The notes beneath the pieces are model-generated. The model had not been told where the DNA came from. It ran no database searches and worked only from the letters and a program-made list of their open reading frames with translations. A stretch of DNA of 64,000 bases from Micavibrio sp. (GTDB lineage Bacteria > Pseudomonadota > Alphaproteobacteria > Micavibrionales > UBA2020): contig JAPWJZ010000001.1 of NCBI GenBank assembly GCA_028283745.1, positions 62,001-126,000 on the forward strand. Reading direction: 5' to 3'. The translations under genes and the position numbers were made by a program. Below, in pieces: positions 17,213-26,666 of this stretch (position 1 is the first letter of the stretch; each line of letters starts with the position of its first letter).

Positions 17213-18205
17213 TTAGCTTTCAGGAACTTGGGCAAGCGCCAGCCTTACCGTATTACTGTTCGCGGCGGGCTTGTAGGCTTCGCTGCTTAAAATCTGCCGC
17301 CACCGGCGCGCGCCGGGCAGGCCCTGATACAGCCCCAGAATATGGCGGGTGATGTCTTTCAGCGGCACGCCTTCGGCCAACGACCGGTCGATATAGGGCA
17401 TCAGCTCTTCAATAATCTGGTGGCGGGTTTTGGCGGCGGTATTTCCAAAAACAGTCTCTTCCAGCTGGGCCATAAACCAGGGATTGGTATAGGCTTCGCG
17501 GCCGATCATAACGCCGTCGCATTGGGCCAGTGCGCCTTGAACGGTTTCAACCGTTTGCAGGCCGCCGTTAAGAATAATGTTGAGGTGGGGGAAGTCGCGT
17601 TTCAGTTGGTAGGCGCGCTCGTAATTCAATGGTGGAACAGTACGGTTCTCGGCCGGACTTAAACCATTAAGTAAAGCTTTGCGGGCGTGAATGATAAAGG
17701 TTTTGCAGCCCTTGTCCGCAATCTTGCCAACGAAGTCGAGCAAAAACTCGTAACTATCTTGATTATCAATGCCAATTCTTGTTTTGACGGTGACGGGCAG
17801 GGTGGTCGCCTGCTGCATGGCGTCGATGCAGTCGGCAACAAGGGCAGGCTCTGCCATCAGGCACGCGCCGAATTTGCCTTTCTGCACGCGGTCGCTGGGG
17901 CAGCCGCAGTTCAGGTTCACTTCGTCATAGTTATACTGCTCGGCAATGCGGGCGCATTCGGCCAGCTCCTTGGGGTCAGACCCGCCCAGTTGCAGGGCAA
18001 CCGGATGCTCTTCCGGGTTATATTCCAGCACTGAAAATTTTTTGCCATAAATCAAGGCGCCCGTGGTGATCATGACTGTATAGAGCAGGGCATTCGGGCT
18101 GATAAGCCGGAGAAAATAACGGTCATGCCTGTCCGTCCAACCCATCATGGGGGCGACGGAGACGGTGCGATTCAGGGGCGGCTTTGGTGTTTTTGGCGCG
18201 TTCAT
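17213..18205 (-). CDS. dusA: tRNA-dihydrouridine synthase A
   Basis: A 330-residue FMN-dependent enzyme that reduces uridines in the tRNA D-loop (U20 and U20a for DusA). S-V-A-P-M-M-G-W-T-D near the N-terminus and V-N-L-N-C-G-C-P-S form the FMN-binding core. C115 in K-G-K-F-G-A-C-L-M is the catalytic cysteine position. Y-T-V-M-I-T-T-G-A distinguishes DusA from DusB and DusC. The start is ATG 18205. Length is normal. Confidence 0.94.
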   Translation of the reverse strand: MNAPKTPKPPLNRTVSVAPMMGWTDRHDRYFLRLISPNALLYTVMITTGALIYGKKFSVLEYNPEEHPVALQLGGSDPKELAECARIAEQYNYDEVNLNCGCPSDRVQKGKFGACLMAEPALVADCIDAMQQATTLPVTVKTRIGIDNQDSYEFLLDFVGKIADKGCKTFIIHARKALLNGLSPAENRTVPPLNYERAYQLKRDFPHLNIILNGGLQTVETVQGALAQCDGVMIGREAYTNPWFMAQLEETVFGNTAAKTRHQIIEELMPYIDRSLAEGVPLKDITRHILGLYQGLPGARRWRQILSSEAYKPAANSNTVRLALAQVPES

Positions 18206-18354
18206 GAGGGGTTTTATAGACTATTTTTCTGAAAAATACAAATTTTTGGAGAGCACTCAGGTAGAGCGTGCGTTTTTCATAAAAATAATGCTTGGCAACC
18301 CCAGTCCCGCGAAATAATATATCGCCGCAATCCATTTCTTAAAGGCCGCGCCCC

Positions 18355-18702
18355 ATGAAAGATGTTTATAGCGTCACGACCGAATACAAACCGCCGAACC
18401 GGCAAGATGTTAAACAGGCTTTCAAGGCCCTGCTGCGCCTGCGTTTCAACGAAGTGAAGATTCACCTCGGCGGCACGAATATGGTCTATGCGCTGGATGA
18501 ACACGGCAACAAGCTGTTTGGCATGGGCGGGGCAGGCCGGGTGACAATTGTCACGCGCCAGCCCAATCGTCCTGTTGCCGCGCCGCCCGTGCCACCGCGC
18601 AAACCCGCGTTGCCGCCGGAAGCCCTGCAGGAGGCCACCACCACGGCGCGTGATATTAAGGTGCGCAAAAATCCGCTGTCCTTCAAGAAAAGCGGCGTGT
18701 AA
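18355..18702 (+). CDS. Hypothetical small basic protein
   Basis: A 115-residue basic protein without signal peptide. The N-terminal half has a small mixed fold: Q-D-V-K-Q-A-F-K-A-L-L-R-L-R-F helix, then strands V-K-I-H-L-G-G-T-N-M-V-Y-A-L-D. The second half is proline-rich (P-P-V-P-P-R-K-P-A-L-P-P-E) and likely disordered. No family recognised. The ATG directly follows GCGCCCC with no good Shine-Dalgarno, which lowers confidence. It is divergent from dusA. Confidence 0.5.
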   Translation: MKDVYSVTTEYKPPNRQDVKQAFKALLRLRFNEVKIHLGGTNMVYALDEHGNKLFGMGGAGRVTIVTRQPNRPVAAPPVPPRKPALPPEALQEATTTARDIKVRKNPLSFKKSGV

Positions 18703-18782
18703 ATACCGCGCCTAAATCCTGTTTTCGGCTTTGGTTTTGGGCTAGTCTGGCCTTCAGTGCCCATTCCGTCCGCAAGGTTGCC

Positions 18783-19514
18783 ATGAAAAACTTTTTCCTG
18801 CCCGGCTTTATCGTCCTCTGCATCATCTTCTTCGCTTTCGTCGCCTTCGCGGCGGATGTCGTGCGGGAGGAAGATACGCAATACCTTGCCGCCGTAAAAG
18901 CTGCGCAGGAAACCCCCGCGGAAGATGCGGGCAAGATTGACTGGGCCAACCTGCGCCAGCTTTATTTCGACACCACTTTTTATGAAGAGCATCTTGGCGT
19001 GGTTGAAGTGCCGAACCTTTATGCCCTCGGCAAGGAAGCCTCGACCGGCATGGACCCGACCGATATCGCCATGTTCCGGCTTATGATGCAGCGTCACGCC
19101 GCCAATATCGGCGCGCACCAGATTGCCTATCGCATTTATAAAGAATCTCACCCCAGCTTCATCGACAGCGCGAAAGAAATTTTAGCGATGCGCGGGTTGA
19201 TGAACGCGATTGTCAAAACCGGCGATGGCAAATCACCCGCCACCGCCTTCGTCGCCTTCACGCGCGGGGAGGAATATGCGGTCGTGCAGGGCTACCTGAA
19301 CCTCAAAATCGTCGAGATCAAACCGCAGGACGGTGACCGTAAAACCTACGATGTTTTTGACGCCTTCAACGACAATGGCGATGCCTTCAAGGTGTACTTC
19401 GACGTCACCCGCCGCACCCGCCGCAAAAACGAAGTCGCAAAGGCGCTACAGGCCGAACAGGCAAAAGAAGAGCCCAAAGCAGCCACAGATAAACCCGCCG
19501 CCGCGCATCCGTAA
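18783..19514 (+). CDS. DUF4919 family exported protein
   Basis: A 243-residue protein with a signal peptide (F-I-V-L-C-I-I-F-F-A-F-V-A-F-A-A). The conserved block G-D-G-K-S-P-A-T-A-F-V-A-F plus E-E-Y-A-V and the C-terminal Y-D-V-F ... F-K-V-Y-F-D-V are typical of DUF4919 proteins, periplasmic or envelope proteins of unknown role. Helical repeats occur in the middle (I-D-W-A-N-L-R-Q-L-Y), and the last 30 residues are rich in Lys, Glu and Ala. The ATG lies about 80 bp past the preceding gene. The family call is from motif memory. Confidence 0.7.
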   Translation: MKNFFLPGFIVLCIIFFAFVAFAADVVREEDTQYLAAVKAAQETPAEDAGKIDWANLRQLYFDTTFYEEHLGVVEVPNLYALGKEASTGMDPTDIAMFRLMMQRHAANIGAHQIAYRIYKESHPSFIDSAKEILAMRGLMNAIVKTGDGKSPATAFVAFTRGEEYAVVQGYLNLKIVEIKPQDGDRKTYDVFDAFNDNGDAFKVYFDVTRRTRRKNEVAKALQAEQAKEEPKAATDKPAAAHP

Positions 19515-19533
19515 TTAAAAAATCAAATGGGCA

Positions 19534-20103
19534 TCATCCCTGTCGGAAATGAACAGGGCGCAGGGGCTTAAGCGGGGTTTTGGTCGCAAGGCCGTCTTGC
19601 AGCGCGGCATTCATTTGCGCGCGGGCGACGTCGGCGGCGCGTTTGCGCTCGGCTGCCTGAAGTTCCGAAATGATCGGGCGCTGGCGGGCGTGAATGGCAT
19701 CGTTGCTGGTGCCAAAGGCATAGGCGCGGTCAAGCGCGGTATCGCCGTTTTTATCTTTCAGGGCAAGGTCTGCGCCCGCATCAACCAACTGGCGCACCAG
19801 CGGCAGGTGGCCAAGGGCTGCTGCCATCATCAGCGGCGTATGTTGATGGTCGCTGAGCGCGTCGAGGTCGGCCTTTTTAAAAATCAGGGCAGCGGCGACA
19901 TCTTCATACCCGTAAAACGCGGCGAGCAGCAGCGGCGTGCTGTTGTCGCGGCCCTTGGTTTCAACGGCCGCACCGTTGTCGATAAGCTGTACGCAAAGTT
20001 TGGTATCGCATTCGCCCGGCAGGCGCTGCAGTTCCGTCACCAGCCTGCGGCCCAGCTGGCGCGGCGTGCTGTCAGGGAATGCGGAGGAAAGCGGTTGCGG
20101 CAT
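19534..20103 (-). CDS. Ankyrin repeat protein
   Basis: A 189-residue protein with about three ankyrin repeats at 45-150: N-S-T-P-L-L-L-A-A-F-Y-G-Y, H-T-P-L-M-M-A-A-A-L-G-H-L-P-L-V, and D-A-G-A-D-L-A-L-K-D-K-N-G-D-T-A-L. No signal peptide. A charged C-terminal helix (E-L-Q-A-A-E-R-K-R-A-A-D-V-A-R-A) follows. Converges on the DUF4919 gene and lies 18 bp past the following minus-strand gene. It is the second of three ankyrin genes in the window, each with different flanks. Confidence 0.82.
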   Translation of the reverse strand: MPQPLSSAFPDSTPRQLGRRLVTELQRLPGECDTKLCVQLIDNGAAVETKGRDNSTPLLLAAFYGYEDVAAALIFKKADLDALSDHQHTPLMMAAALGHLPLVRQLVDAGADLALKDKNGDTALDRAYAFGTSNDAIHARQRPIISELQAAERKRAADVARAQMNAALQDGLATKTPLKPLRPVHFRQG

Positions 20104-20121
20104 ATGAAGGGGTTACGCTTT

Positions 20122-20832
20122 TTATGGCTGTTGCGGGGTATTGATGCTCATGTCGGTCAGATACCGGTCTTTGTCATAGTATACATAAACCATATAGCCG
20201 CTGGAAGCTAAACTTCCCGGCAGTTTAAAACGGGCGCCAAGGGGCATATAGGCATAAGCGCAGGTCACGGGCTGGTCCGGCTGGACCAAACGGCAGCTTT
20301 TGTGCGCGCCGCCGGAGACCACCAGAATATCATCCACGTCCTGCTCCGCCATGCCGTCTTTTAATATATGGCGCAGGGTGAAGAACAGGGCGTAGTGGTT
20401 AATGTCGCCGGTCATGGGGTAATCCTCGAACGAGAAGGCATGCGGATTAAACCGCGCATCGCTCGGGTTGATAATTTTGCCGGGGTGCAGCGGCCAGCCA
20501 AGGTAAATAAAGCCGACATAGGCCGTCAGCGCCAGCGTGTATGACAGCGCCACCAGTGCCTTGGCAATTTCGGAATAGCTGAGGAACAGCAGCGGAATAA
20601 GCCCCGGCGCGATCAGGAAGATAAGCGCCTGTGCATCGTAGGAATCAAACCCCGTGCCGATGAATTCTACGCGCGCCGCGTTGTTGAGCCGCAGGCCGAT
20701 GCTGGTGTAATGCGCAGCGGTATAGGTGAACAGCGGCAGCACTAGGGCAATCGCCATCAAGCAGAGGTCTGTCAACCGGTGCCGCAGGGTTGTGGACGAT
20801 GCGGTTATAGGTTTTGCGGCTGTCGTGGTCAT
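20122..20832 (-). CDS. Hypothetical inner-membrane protein with large soluble C-terminal domain
   Basis: A 236-residue protein with about three membrane segments at roughly 20-40, 68-84 and 92-112. A soluble, probably periplasmic, C-terminal domain of about 110 residues carries two cysteines (K-S-C-R-L-V, V-T-C-A-Y). No family recognised. It lies 1 bp after the 20834-21508 gene on the minus strand and precedes the ankyrin gene, so the three may be one transcript. Start ATG 20832. Confidence 0.55.
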   Translation of the reverse strand: MTTTAAKPITASSTTLRHRLTDLCLMAIALVLPLFTYTAAHYTSIGLRLNNAARVEFIGTGFDSYDAQALIFLIAPGLIPLLFLSYSEIAKALVALSYTLALTAYVGFIYLGWPLHPGKIINPSDARFNPHAFSFEDYPMTGDINHYALFFTLRHILKDGMAEQDVDDILVVSGGAHKSCRLVQPDQPVTCAYAYMPLGARFKLPGSLASSGYMVYVYYDKDRYLTDMSINTPQQP

Positions 20833-20833
20833 A

Positions 20834-21508
20834 TCAGCCGGCGGCAGGCGGCTTGGGCTTCACGGCGGGTTTTTGCGCCATTGCGGGCGTTTCCGGCGGA
20901 ATAATGGGCGTGCGCAGAATGGCGCAGGTTTCAGCCGGTGTCTTGCGCGGGCTGGAAGCGTTTTCCGGCTTCCACGCGCAGCCTTCCGGAACGACGACCA
21001 GCTGGAACTGCGGCGTCGCGGGCAGGCCGATGAAGTCATTATCGGCATCAATATGGTGGCTGCTCTGGCGCAGGCGGAAATAGATTTTCGGGTTCTTCAT
21101 GCCGGTGTTCTTTTCCAGCGTTTCGCGGAAGGAGCTTGCCATGGTGGCAAGGCCCGCCAGCGGCTGCGCGGTCATGAGCGCCAAATAAAGGTCGGCTTCG
21201 CGGCTGGTGACCATGAACATTTTCTGGCCCTTCACCGTCACGCCGGCGGGCTGCGCAATATCAAGATTGAACTGGTAATAGCCTTCGGCCTTTTTGTATT
21301 TGCCAAGCGCGGCAAGGCGGGAGGCCTGGTAGCGCGCGGTGCGTTCCTGCTTTTCAGCCAGCTTCAATTGTTCTGCGGCCTGCGCCAGCGCTTCCGCCGA
21401 AACAGGGGCGGGGGCTGCGGCCTGATCCAGCGAGGGCGCGGGGGCGGCAGCATCTTTCGCGGCGCTGCGCTTGAAAATATTCTTCAGCTTCTCGGGGATG
21501 AACTTCAT
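20834..21508 (-). CDS. Hypothetical protein with Ala/Pro-rich N-terminus
   Basis: A 224-residue protein. I start it at ATG 21508 (M-K-F-I-P-E-K-L), which follows GAAGGCGA at the right spacing; 24 earlier in-frame residues are not supported. After a short basic helix comes a disordered Ala/Pro stretch, a helix rich in Q, E and K (A-A-E-Q-L-K-L-A-E-K-Q-E-R), and a globular region of about 130 residues ending in a Pro/Lys-rich tail. No signal peptide, no recognised family. It is the first gene of the operon with the membrane protein downstream. Confidence 0.55.
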   Translation of the reverse strand: MKFIPEKLKNIFKRSAAKDAAAPAPSLDQAAAPAPVSAEALAQAAEQLKLAEKQERTARYQASRLAALGKYKKAEGYYQFNLDIAQPAGVTVKGQKMFMVTSREADLYLALMTAQPLAGLATMASSFRETLEKNTGMKNPKIYFRLRQSSHHIDADNDFIGLPATPQFQLVVVPEGCAWKPENASSPRKTPAETCAILRTPIIPPETPAMAQKPAVKPKPPAAG

Positions 21509-21612
21509 GTTCGCCTTCGCACATATAAATAAATGGGATGGGCGGATTATAAGTGCGCTTTTTGTTATGTCAATGCACAAAAACAGCCTGTTTTATCTTA
21601 AAAAGGGTTGGA

Positions 21613-22371
21613 GTGACTGGGTTTTATGCTTATTCTCTCCGCATGTTCATGATATTGCGCCATATGCCGTTTTTGTCCGTCCTTGCCGCCCTGTGCCTGC
21701 TGGCAACGGCGCCCGCGCTTGCGGCAGATTCCACCACCACGACCAAGACAACAAAAACCGTGACGACGAAAACAACCAAAGCCGTACCCAAGGCCGCGGC
21801 GAAAGCTGTTGCCAAGCCTGCAGCCAAAGCCGCCGTGAAGCCCGTAGTTAAAACGGCCGCGGCAAAACCTGCCGCAGCCACCGCCGCAAAACCCGTGACG
21901 AAAGAAGCGGCCAAAAAAGAACCGACCGACCCCGCCGATAACGTGAATGCCGGCCCGCAACTGCCAGTGCCGCGCTTTGTGACGCTGGGCACGGATGAAG
22001 TGAACGTGCGCACCGGCCCCGGCCAGCGCTACCCCATCAAGTTCGTCATCCGCAAGGATGGCCTGCCGGTGGAAATTACGCGCGAGTTTGATGTCTGGCG
22101 CCAGATCCGCGATGTGGATGGTGATGGCGGCTGGGTGCATAAATCCATGCTGTCGGGCCGACGCGCCGTGGTCATCAAAGGCCGCCTGCAAACCCTGCTG
22201 AAGAAGCCCGATGAAGCCGACCGCCCCGTGGTGAAGCTGGAACCGGGCGTGATTGCCGACCTGCAGACCTGCCGCGAGGCATGGTGCAGCCTTAAAATCG
22301 CCAGCTACAACGGCTGGCTGAAAAAAGCCGATATCTGGGGTGTTTACCTGGACGAGACATTCAAGGAGTAG
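21613..22371 (+). CDS. Exported protein with bacterial SH3 domain and Lys/Ala-rich linker
   Basis: About 252 residues. A signal peptide (F-L-S-V-L-A-A-L-C-L-L-A-T-A-P-A-L-A-A) is followed by a low-complexity Ala/Lys/Thr/Pro linker of about 70 residues. Then comes an SH3b-like domain (V-N-V-R-T-G-P-G-Q-R-Y-P-I with D-G-L-P-V-E-I). A C-terminal segment has a C-x4-C pair. The SH3 domain probably binds peptidoglycan or another envelope protein. I chose GTG 21613 for its AAAGGG site; ATGs at 21643 and 21664 remain possible. It is followed after 7 bp by 22379-23338. Confidence 0.72.
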   Translation: MTGFYAYSLRMFMILRHMPFLSVLAALCLLATAPALAADSTTTTKTTKTVTTKTTKAVPKAAAKAVAKPAAKAAVKPVVKTAAAKPAAATAAKPVTKEAAKKEPTDPADNVNAGPQLPVPRFVTLGTDEVNVRTGPGQRYPIKFVIRKDGLPVEITREFDVWRQIRDVDGDGGWVHKSMLSGRRAVVIKGRLQTLLKKPDEADRPVVKLEPGVIADLQTCREAWCSLKIASYNGWLKKADIWGVYLDETFKE

Positions 22372-22378
22372 GCCCGCT

Positions 22379-23338
22379 TTGTCGACGCCGGAACATCAGG
22401 AAAAGCTGAAGGAGGAGGCGAAAGCCATCCGCACCCGCCTTGATGCGCTTATCAAGGACCAGGAGCTGGATGCGCGCGTCATTCGCCTGCTGTGCATTTA
22501 TGCCGGCATGATCACCGAAACGCTGATTGAATTTGAAGAGCCGGATGTTGTGATGGAACAGGCCTTCCACCGCATCGCCGACCTGCTGCATGCCGACCCC
22601 GAAGATACCGACAGCCCCGATGCGCTGATGCCGCTGCCCTATAAGCTGGACCATGATACCGAACTGGGCCGCCAGCTGGGCCGCGCGACGGCGAAAAAAT
22701 TGCCGAAGGGTCTCGATGATATTCATGAAATCGCAATCGCGCTGATCATTGATGATTTCACCGCATGGGAAAAACAGGGCTACCCGCGGGAGCGCACGTT
22801 GCGCCTGCTGATCGAGGCCGTCGTCACCTCGCTCACTTTTGAAATGGCAACGCAGGATTTCTGCGATTTGCTGATCGAGGAATTCATGGGCGAAGACGGC
22901 AATTCGCCGACGCAGGCCTTGCTGGGGCTTTCCGCCATCGCCGGTTTTTATTACCACAGCGCCAATCAGGTGCTGCGCCTGCCGCCGGAAGCGGACAAGG
23001 AAATCACCAACGTCATGGTGCGGGAATCCGTCCGCCATGACACGCCGGGCATGCGCGACTGGGATGTGCTGGCAGCCGCAAACGATGGCGAGGTTGGCGA
23101 TATTACGGAATTCGTCAACCAGCTGAAGCCGGAGATAGACGAGTTTTTCGTCTTGATTGGATTGGATAATCCGCTGGCGCGGGCGGTTGCCGTGGCCAAA
23201 GCCGTGGGCCGTATGGTTGCCGTAATATCTGTTGAAGATGTTGGACAGATACACCCAAGTATTGCAAAATCACTGGCGAAAACAGGCATGATTCTGGGCG
23301 CTAAATATAAAGAAGAGGCAAAAGCCTCAACATTGTAA
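22379..23338 (+). CDS. Hypothetical helical protein in operon with the SH3 protein
   Basis: A 319-residue soluble, mainly helical protein. TTG 22379 is chosen because AAGGAG lies 10 bp upstream and the SH3 gene stop is 7 bp before it; an in-frame ATG at 22340 would overlap that gene. No family recognised. Acidic helices (for example E-E-P-D-V-V-M-E-Q-A-F-H-R-I) and a conserved-looking L-L-G-L-S-A-I-A-G-F-Y-Y segment are visible. The last 40 residues are encoded by more AT-rich sequence than the rest. Coupling to an exported SH3 protein suggests an envelope-related role, but this is inference. Confidence 0.6.
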   Translation: MSTPEHQEKLKEEAKAIRTRLDALIKDQELDARVIRLLCIYAGMITETLIEFEEPDVVMEQAFHRIADLLHADPEDTDSPDALMPLPYKLDHDTELGRQLGRATAKKLPKGLDDIHEIAIALIIDDFTAWEKQGYPRERTLRLLIEAVVTSLTFEMATQDFCDLLIEEFMGEDGNSPTQALLGLSAIAGFYYHSANQVLRLPPEADKEITNVMVRESVRHDTPGMRDWDVLAAANDGEVGDITEFVNQLKPEIDEFFVLIGLDNPLARAVAVAKAVGRMVAVISVEDVGQIHPSIAKSLAKTGMILGAKYKEEAKASTL

Positions 23339-23410
23339 AACTTGCCGGCGTAGAAACCTTGGGTGTGAAGTTAAAGTACCTCGAACAAATTTTATAAGGG
23401 GCGGCATCCT

Positions 23411-23965
23411 GTGCAGAACTTGAAAGTGAAGATTTCCGAAGACATGACCCATCAAGCAAAATCCAGCTATACCTACGATGATCTTATTTCCTGCGCAAAG
23501 GGCACGCTGTTCGGCCCCGGCAACGCGAAGCTGCCGCTGCCGCCGATGCTGATGTTCGACCGCATCACCCACATCTCGCTGGAAGGCGGGGCGCATGGCA
23601 AGGGTGAGCTTGTCGCTGAATTCGACATCAACCCCGACCTGTGGTTCTTCGCCTGCCATTTTGAAGGCGACCCCGTCATGCCGGGCTGCCTTGGCCTTGA
23701 TGCCGTCTGGCAATTGCTGGGCTTCTACCTTGGCTGGACCGGCGCGCAGGGCTCCGGCCGCGCGCTCGGCGTGGGAGAAGTGAAATTCTCGGGCCAGGTT
23801 TTGCCGGAGAACAAGAAGGTGACGTACCGCCTTAACATCAAGCGCGTCATCAACCGCAAGCTCGTCCTCGGCATCGCCGACGGCGTGGTGGAAGTGGACG
23901 GCAAGGTGATTTACGAAGCCGCTGACCTTAAAGTCGGCCTGTTCGAAAATCCGCGCTCGCTCTAA
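23411..23965 (+). CDS. fabA: 3-hydroxydecanoyl-ACP dehydratase/isomerase FabA
   Basis: About 184 residues. FabA dehydrates 3-hydroxydecanoyl-ACP and isomerises the trans-2 to the cis-3 product, the branch point to unsaturated fatty acids. Catalytic H83 ([13 protein letters not shown]) and D97 (G-L-D-A-V-W) have the correct 14-residue spacing. GTG 23411 follows AAGGGGCGG; ATG 23444 would give 173 residues, closer to the usual length, but has a poorer ribosome site. It heads a fabA-fabB-fabI run, the standard alphaproteobacterial order. Confidence 0.95.
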   Translation: MQNLKVKISEDMTHQAKSSYTYDDLISCAKGTLFGPGNAKLPLPPMLMFDRITHISLEGGAHGKGELVAEFDINPDLWFFACHFEGDPVMPGCLGLDAVWQLLGFYLGWTGAQGSGRALGVGEVKFSGQVLPENKKVTYRLNIKRVINRKLVLGIADGVVEVDGKVIYEAADLKVGLFENPRSL

Positions 23966-24002
23966 ATCCAGACAAACAAATAACAACAAAAGGGTGTAGG
24001 CC

Positions 24003-25220
24003 ATGAAACGGGTCGTCGTTACCGGTATCGGTATTATTTCATGTATCGGCAACGATCAGGATGCGGTGACGCAAAGCCTGAAAGAGGGCAAGTCGGGCAT
24101 CGTCTTTTCCCCCAAATACGCCGAAATGGGCTTTCGCAGCCATGTGGAAGGCCGCCCGAACATCAACGTCGAGGAAGTGATTGACCGCAAGATCATGCGC
24201 TTCATGGGCGAAGGCGCGGCTTACAACTACCTTGCCATGCAGCAGGCCATTGCAGATTCCGGCCTTGAGGAAAAAGACGTCTCGAACGAGCGCACAGGCC
24301 TTATCATGGGCTCCGGCGGTCCTTCCACCAAAAACCTGCTCGAGGCGTTTGACGTTTCCCGCGAAAAAGGCCCGAAGCGCATTGGCCCATATATGGTCAC
24401 GCGCTGCATGTCCTCCACCAACTCCGCCTGCCTTGCGACGCCGTTTAAAATCAAGGGCGTGAACTATTCCATTACTTCCGCCTGCTCGACCTCGGCGCAT
24501 TGCATCGGCAACGGCGCGGAGCTTATCCAGTGGGGCAAGCAGGATATCGTCTTCGCCGGCGGCGGCGAAGAACTCGACTGGTCGCTGTCCGTGCTGTTTG
24601 ATGCCATGGGCGCGCTGTCGTCGAAGTACAACGACAATCCGCAAAAAGCATCCCGCGCGTATGACGCGAACCGCGACGGCTTCGTGATTGCCGGCGGCGG
24701 CGGCACCGTGGTGCTGGAAGAATACGAACACGCAAAAGCGCGCGGCGCGAAAATTTACGCCGAAGTCACCGGCTACGGCGCAACGTCGGATGGTTACGAC
24801 ATGGTCGCGCCGTCGGGCGAGGGCGCGGCGCGCTGCATGAAACAGGCGATGGCGACCATGAAGGGCCCCATCGACTACATCAATACCCACGGCACCTCCA
24901 CCCCCGTCGGCGATATGGCGGAAGTGAAGGCAATGCGCGAAGTCTTCGGCGATAAAATTCCGCATTACAGCTCCACCAAGTCGCTCACCGGCCACTCGCT
25001 CGGCGCGACCGGGGTGCAGGAAGCGATTTATTCGCTGCTGATGATGAAGCACAACTTCATCACCGCCTCCGCCAACGTCGAAACCATCGATCCCGAAGCC
25101 GCGGGCACCCCGCTGGTGACGCAGCGCATGGACAACGTCAAACTTAATCATGTCATCTCCAACAGCTTCGGCTTTGGCGGTACCAACGCCACGCTCGGCT
25201 TCTCGCGCGTGGAAGGATAA
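24003..25220 (+). CDS. fabB: 3-oxoacyl-ACP synthase I FabB
   Basis: A 405-residue condensing enzyme that elongates unsaturated acyl-ACP with malonyl-ACP. The Cys-His-His triad is C161 ([10 protein letters not shown]), H296 (N-T-H-G-T-S-T-P) and H331 (G-H-S-L-G-A-T-G). The order after fabA and general sequence ([13 protein letters not shown]) indicate FabB rather than FabF. ATG 24003 follows AGGGTGTAGGCC. The next gene, fabI, follows with only 5 bp between. Confidence 0.96.
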   Translation: MKRVVVTGIGIISCIGNDQDAVTQSLKEGKSGIVFSPKYAEMGFRSHVEGRPNINVEEVIDRKIMRFMGEGAAYNYLAMQQAIADSGLEEKDVSNERTGLIMGSGGPSTKNLLEAFDVSREKGPKRIGPYMVTRCMSSTNSACLATPFKIKGVNYSITSACSTSAHCIGNGAELIQWGKQDIVFAGGGEELDWSLSVLFDAMGALSSKYNDNPQKASRAYDANRDGFVIAGGGGTVVLEEYEHAKARGAKIYAEVTGYGATSDGYDMVAPSGEGAARCMKQAMATMKGPIDYINTHGTSTPVGDMAEVKAMREVFGDKIPHYSSTKSLTGHSLGATGVQEAIYSLLMMKHNFITASANVETIDPEAAGTPLVTQRMDNVKLNHVISNSFGFGGTNATLGFSRVEG

Positions 25221-25225
25221 AATCA

Positions 25226-26050
25226 ATGACCGGTAAACTCATGCAGGGCAAACGCGGCCTCATTATGGGCGTCGCTAACGACCACTCCATCGCCTGGGGC
25301 ATCGCGCAGACGCTGCACGCCCACGGCGCGGAAATGGCCTTCACCTATCAGGACGAGCCCTTTGGCAAGCGCCTGCGCCCGCTGGCGGAAACGCTTGGCG
25401 CCAAGCAGGTCATGCAGTGCGATGCCGCGAAGGAAGAAGACCTCGACCGTGTCTTCGCGCAGCTGAAAAAGGAATGGGGCAAGATCGACTTCGTCGTCCA
25501 TGCCATCGCTTTCTCCAACAAGGAAGAACTGAAGGGCATGTATGTCGATACCTCGCTCGACAACTTCCTCAATTCCATGCATATCTCCTGCTTCTCCTTC
25601 ACCTCCGTTGCGCGCCGCGCGAAGGACTTGATGACGGACGGCGGCAGCATGATTACCTTAAGCTACCTCGGCTCCGAACGCGTGATGCCCAACTACAACG
25701 TCATGGGCGTTGCGAAAGCCGCGCTGGAAGCTTCCGTCCGCTACCTTGCTGCGGACCTCGGCCCCAAAAACATCCGCGTCAATTCCATTTCCGCAGGCCC
25801 CATGCGTACCCTTGCGGGCGCGGTGATTGGCAACGCGCGCCATACCTTCAAGTTCACAACCAAGTCGTCGCCGCTGCGCCGCCCGGTCACGCTGGAGGAA
25901 CTGGGCAATTCCGCGCTCTATTTCCTCTCCGACCTGTCGTCGGCCGTCACGGGTGAAAACCATTACGTCGACTGCGGCTACAACGTGATCGGCATGCCCC
26001 ACAAGGAAACCTTCGATGAAATCGGCGGCGCCGGCACCGCTGGCGAATAA
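25226..26050 (+). CDS. fabI: Enoyl-ACP reductase FabI
   Basis: A 274-residue NADH-dependent short-chain-type reductase that completes each elongation cycle. The N-terminal G-V-A-N-D-H-S-I-A-W-G is the FabI signature. The catalytic Y157-x6-K164 (P-N-Y-N-V-M-G-V-A-K) is preceded by Y147 (L-S-Y-L-G-S-E). Linked to fabB by a 5-bp gap, and the TMEM175-like gene follows after 5 bp. This is the target type for triclosan and isoniazid-like inhibitors; no resistance change can be judged by eye. Confidence 0.96.
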   Translation: MTGKLMQGKRGLIMGVANDHSIAWGIAQTLHAHGAEMAFTYQDEPFGKRLRPLAETLGAKQVMQCDAAKEEDLDRVFAQLKKEWGKIDFVVHAIAFSNKEELKGMYVDTSLDNFLNSMHISCFSFTSVARRAKDLMTDGGSMITLSYLGSERVMPNYNVMGVAKAALEASVRYLAADLGPKNIRVNSISAGPMRTLAGAVIGNARHTFKFTTKSSPLRRPVTLEELGNSALYFLSDLSSAVTGENHYVDCGYNVIGMPHKETFDEIGGAGTAGE

Positions 26051-26055
26051 GCCAG

Positions 26056-26661
26056 ATGAGCGCAGGTAAAGATATAACCCCCGCGCGGCTTGAGGCGTTT
26101 TCGGATGGCGTGATTGCCGTCATTATCACCATCATGGTTCTGGAACTGAAGGTGCCGGAGCATGACTCGCTTGAGGCGCTGATGGGGCAGTGGCATACCT
26201 TTGTCGCCTATGCCTTAAGCTTTCTGCTGGTCGCGGAATACTGGATGAACCACCAGTTGCTGTTCCACATGATCCGCCGGGTGGATACGCGCACGCTGTG
26301 GACCAACCTTTTGCTGCTGTTCACCATTTCGCTGATCCCGTTGTTCACGGGCTTCATGAGCGAACACCAGATGAGCCCGTTTTCAACCGCGGCCTATTCC
26401 GCCTATATGGTCGTCTGCTCGTTCAGCTTTTTGCTGCTGTTTCTTGCCATCTCCCGCCATTTTGAGGGAGAGGGGGAGGAGGCGCGCTGCAAGCGCCGCG
26501 CGGGAATCATGAAAAGTGCTGCGGCAATTGCGCTATATGGTTTGGCCGTGCCGGTGGCGCTGTACCAGCCCTTCGCGGCGCTGGCGCTGAACTTTATGGT
26601 GGGCGGTCTTTATTTTGTGCCGACTGCCTGGCTTGAACGCAAAGAAAACCCGAAAGGATAA
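26056..26661 (+). CDS. TMEM175 family potassium-channel-like membrane protein
   Basis: A 201-residue protein with about six membrane segments. The first helix carries R-L-E-A-F-S-D-G-V-I-A-V-I, the R-x3-F-S-D-G signature of the TMEM175/DUF1211 family of K+ channels. N-H-Q-L-L-F-H follows in the third helix. The single-repeat length is standard for bacterial members, which assemble as tetramers. The ATG lies 5 bp after fabI; cotranscription with fab genes may be incidental. Selectivity is known from family members, not from this sequence. Confidence 0.85.
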   Translation: MSAGKDITPARLEAFSDGVIAVIITIMVLELKVPEHDSLEALMGQWHTFVAYALSFLLVAEYWMNHQLLFHMIRRVDTRTLWTNLLLLFTISLIPLFTGFMSEHQMSPFSTAAYSAYMVVCSFSFLLLFLAISRHFEGEGEEARCKRRAGIMKSAAAIALYGLAVPVALYQPFAALALNFMVGGLYFVPTAWLERKENPKG

Positions 26662-26666
26662 CTCAC

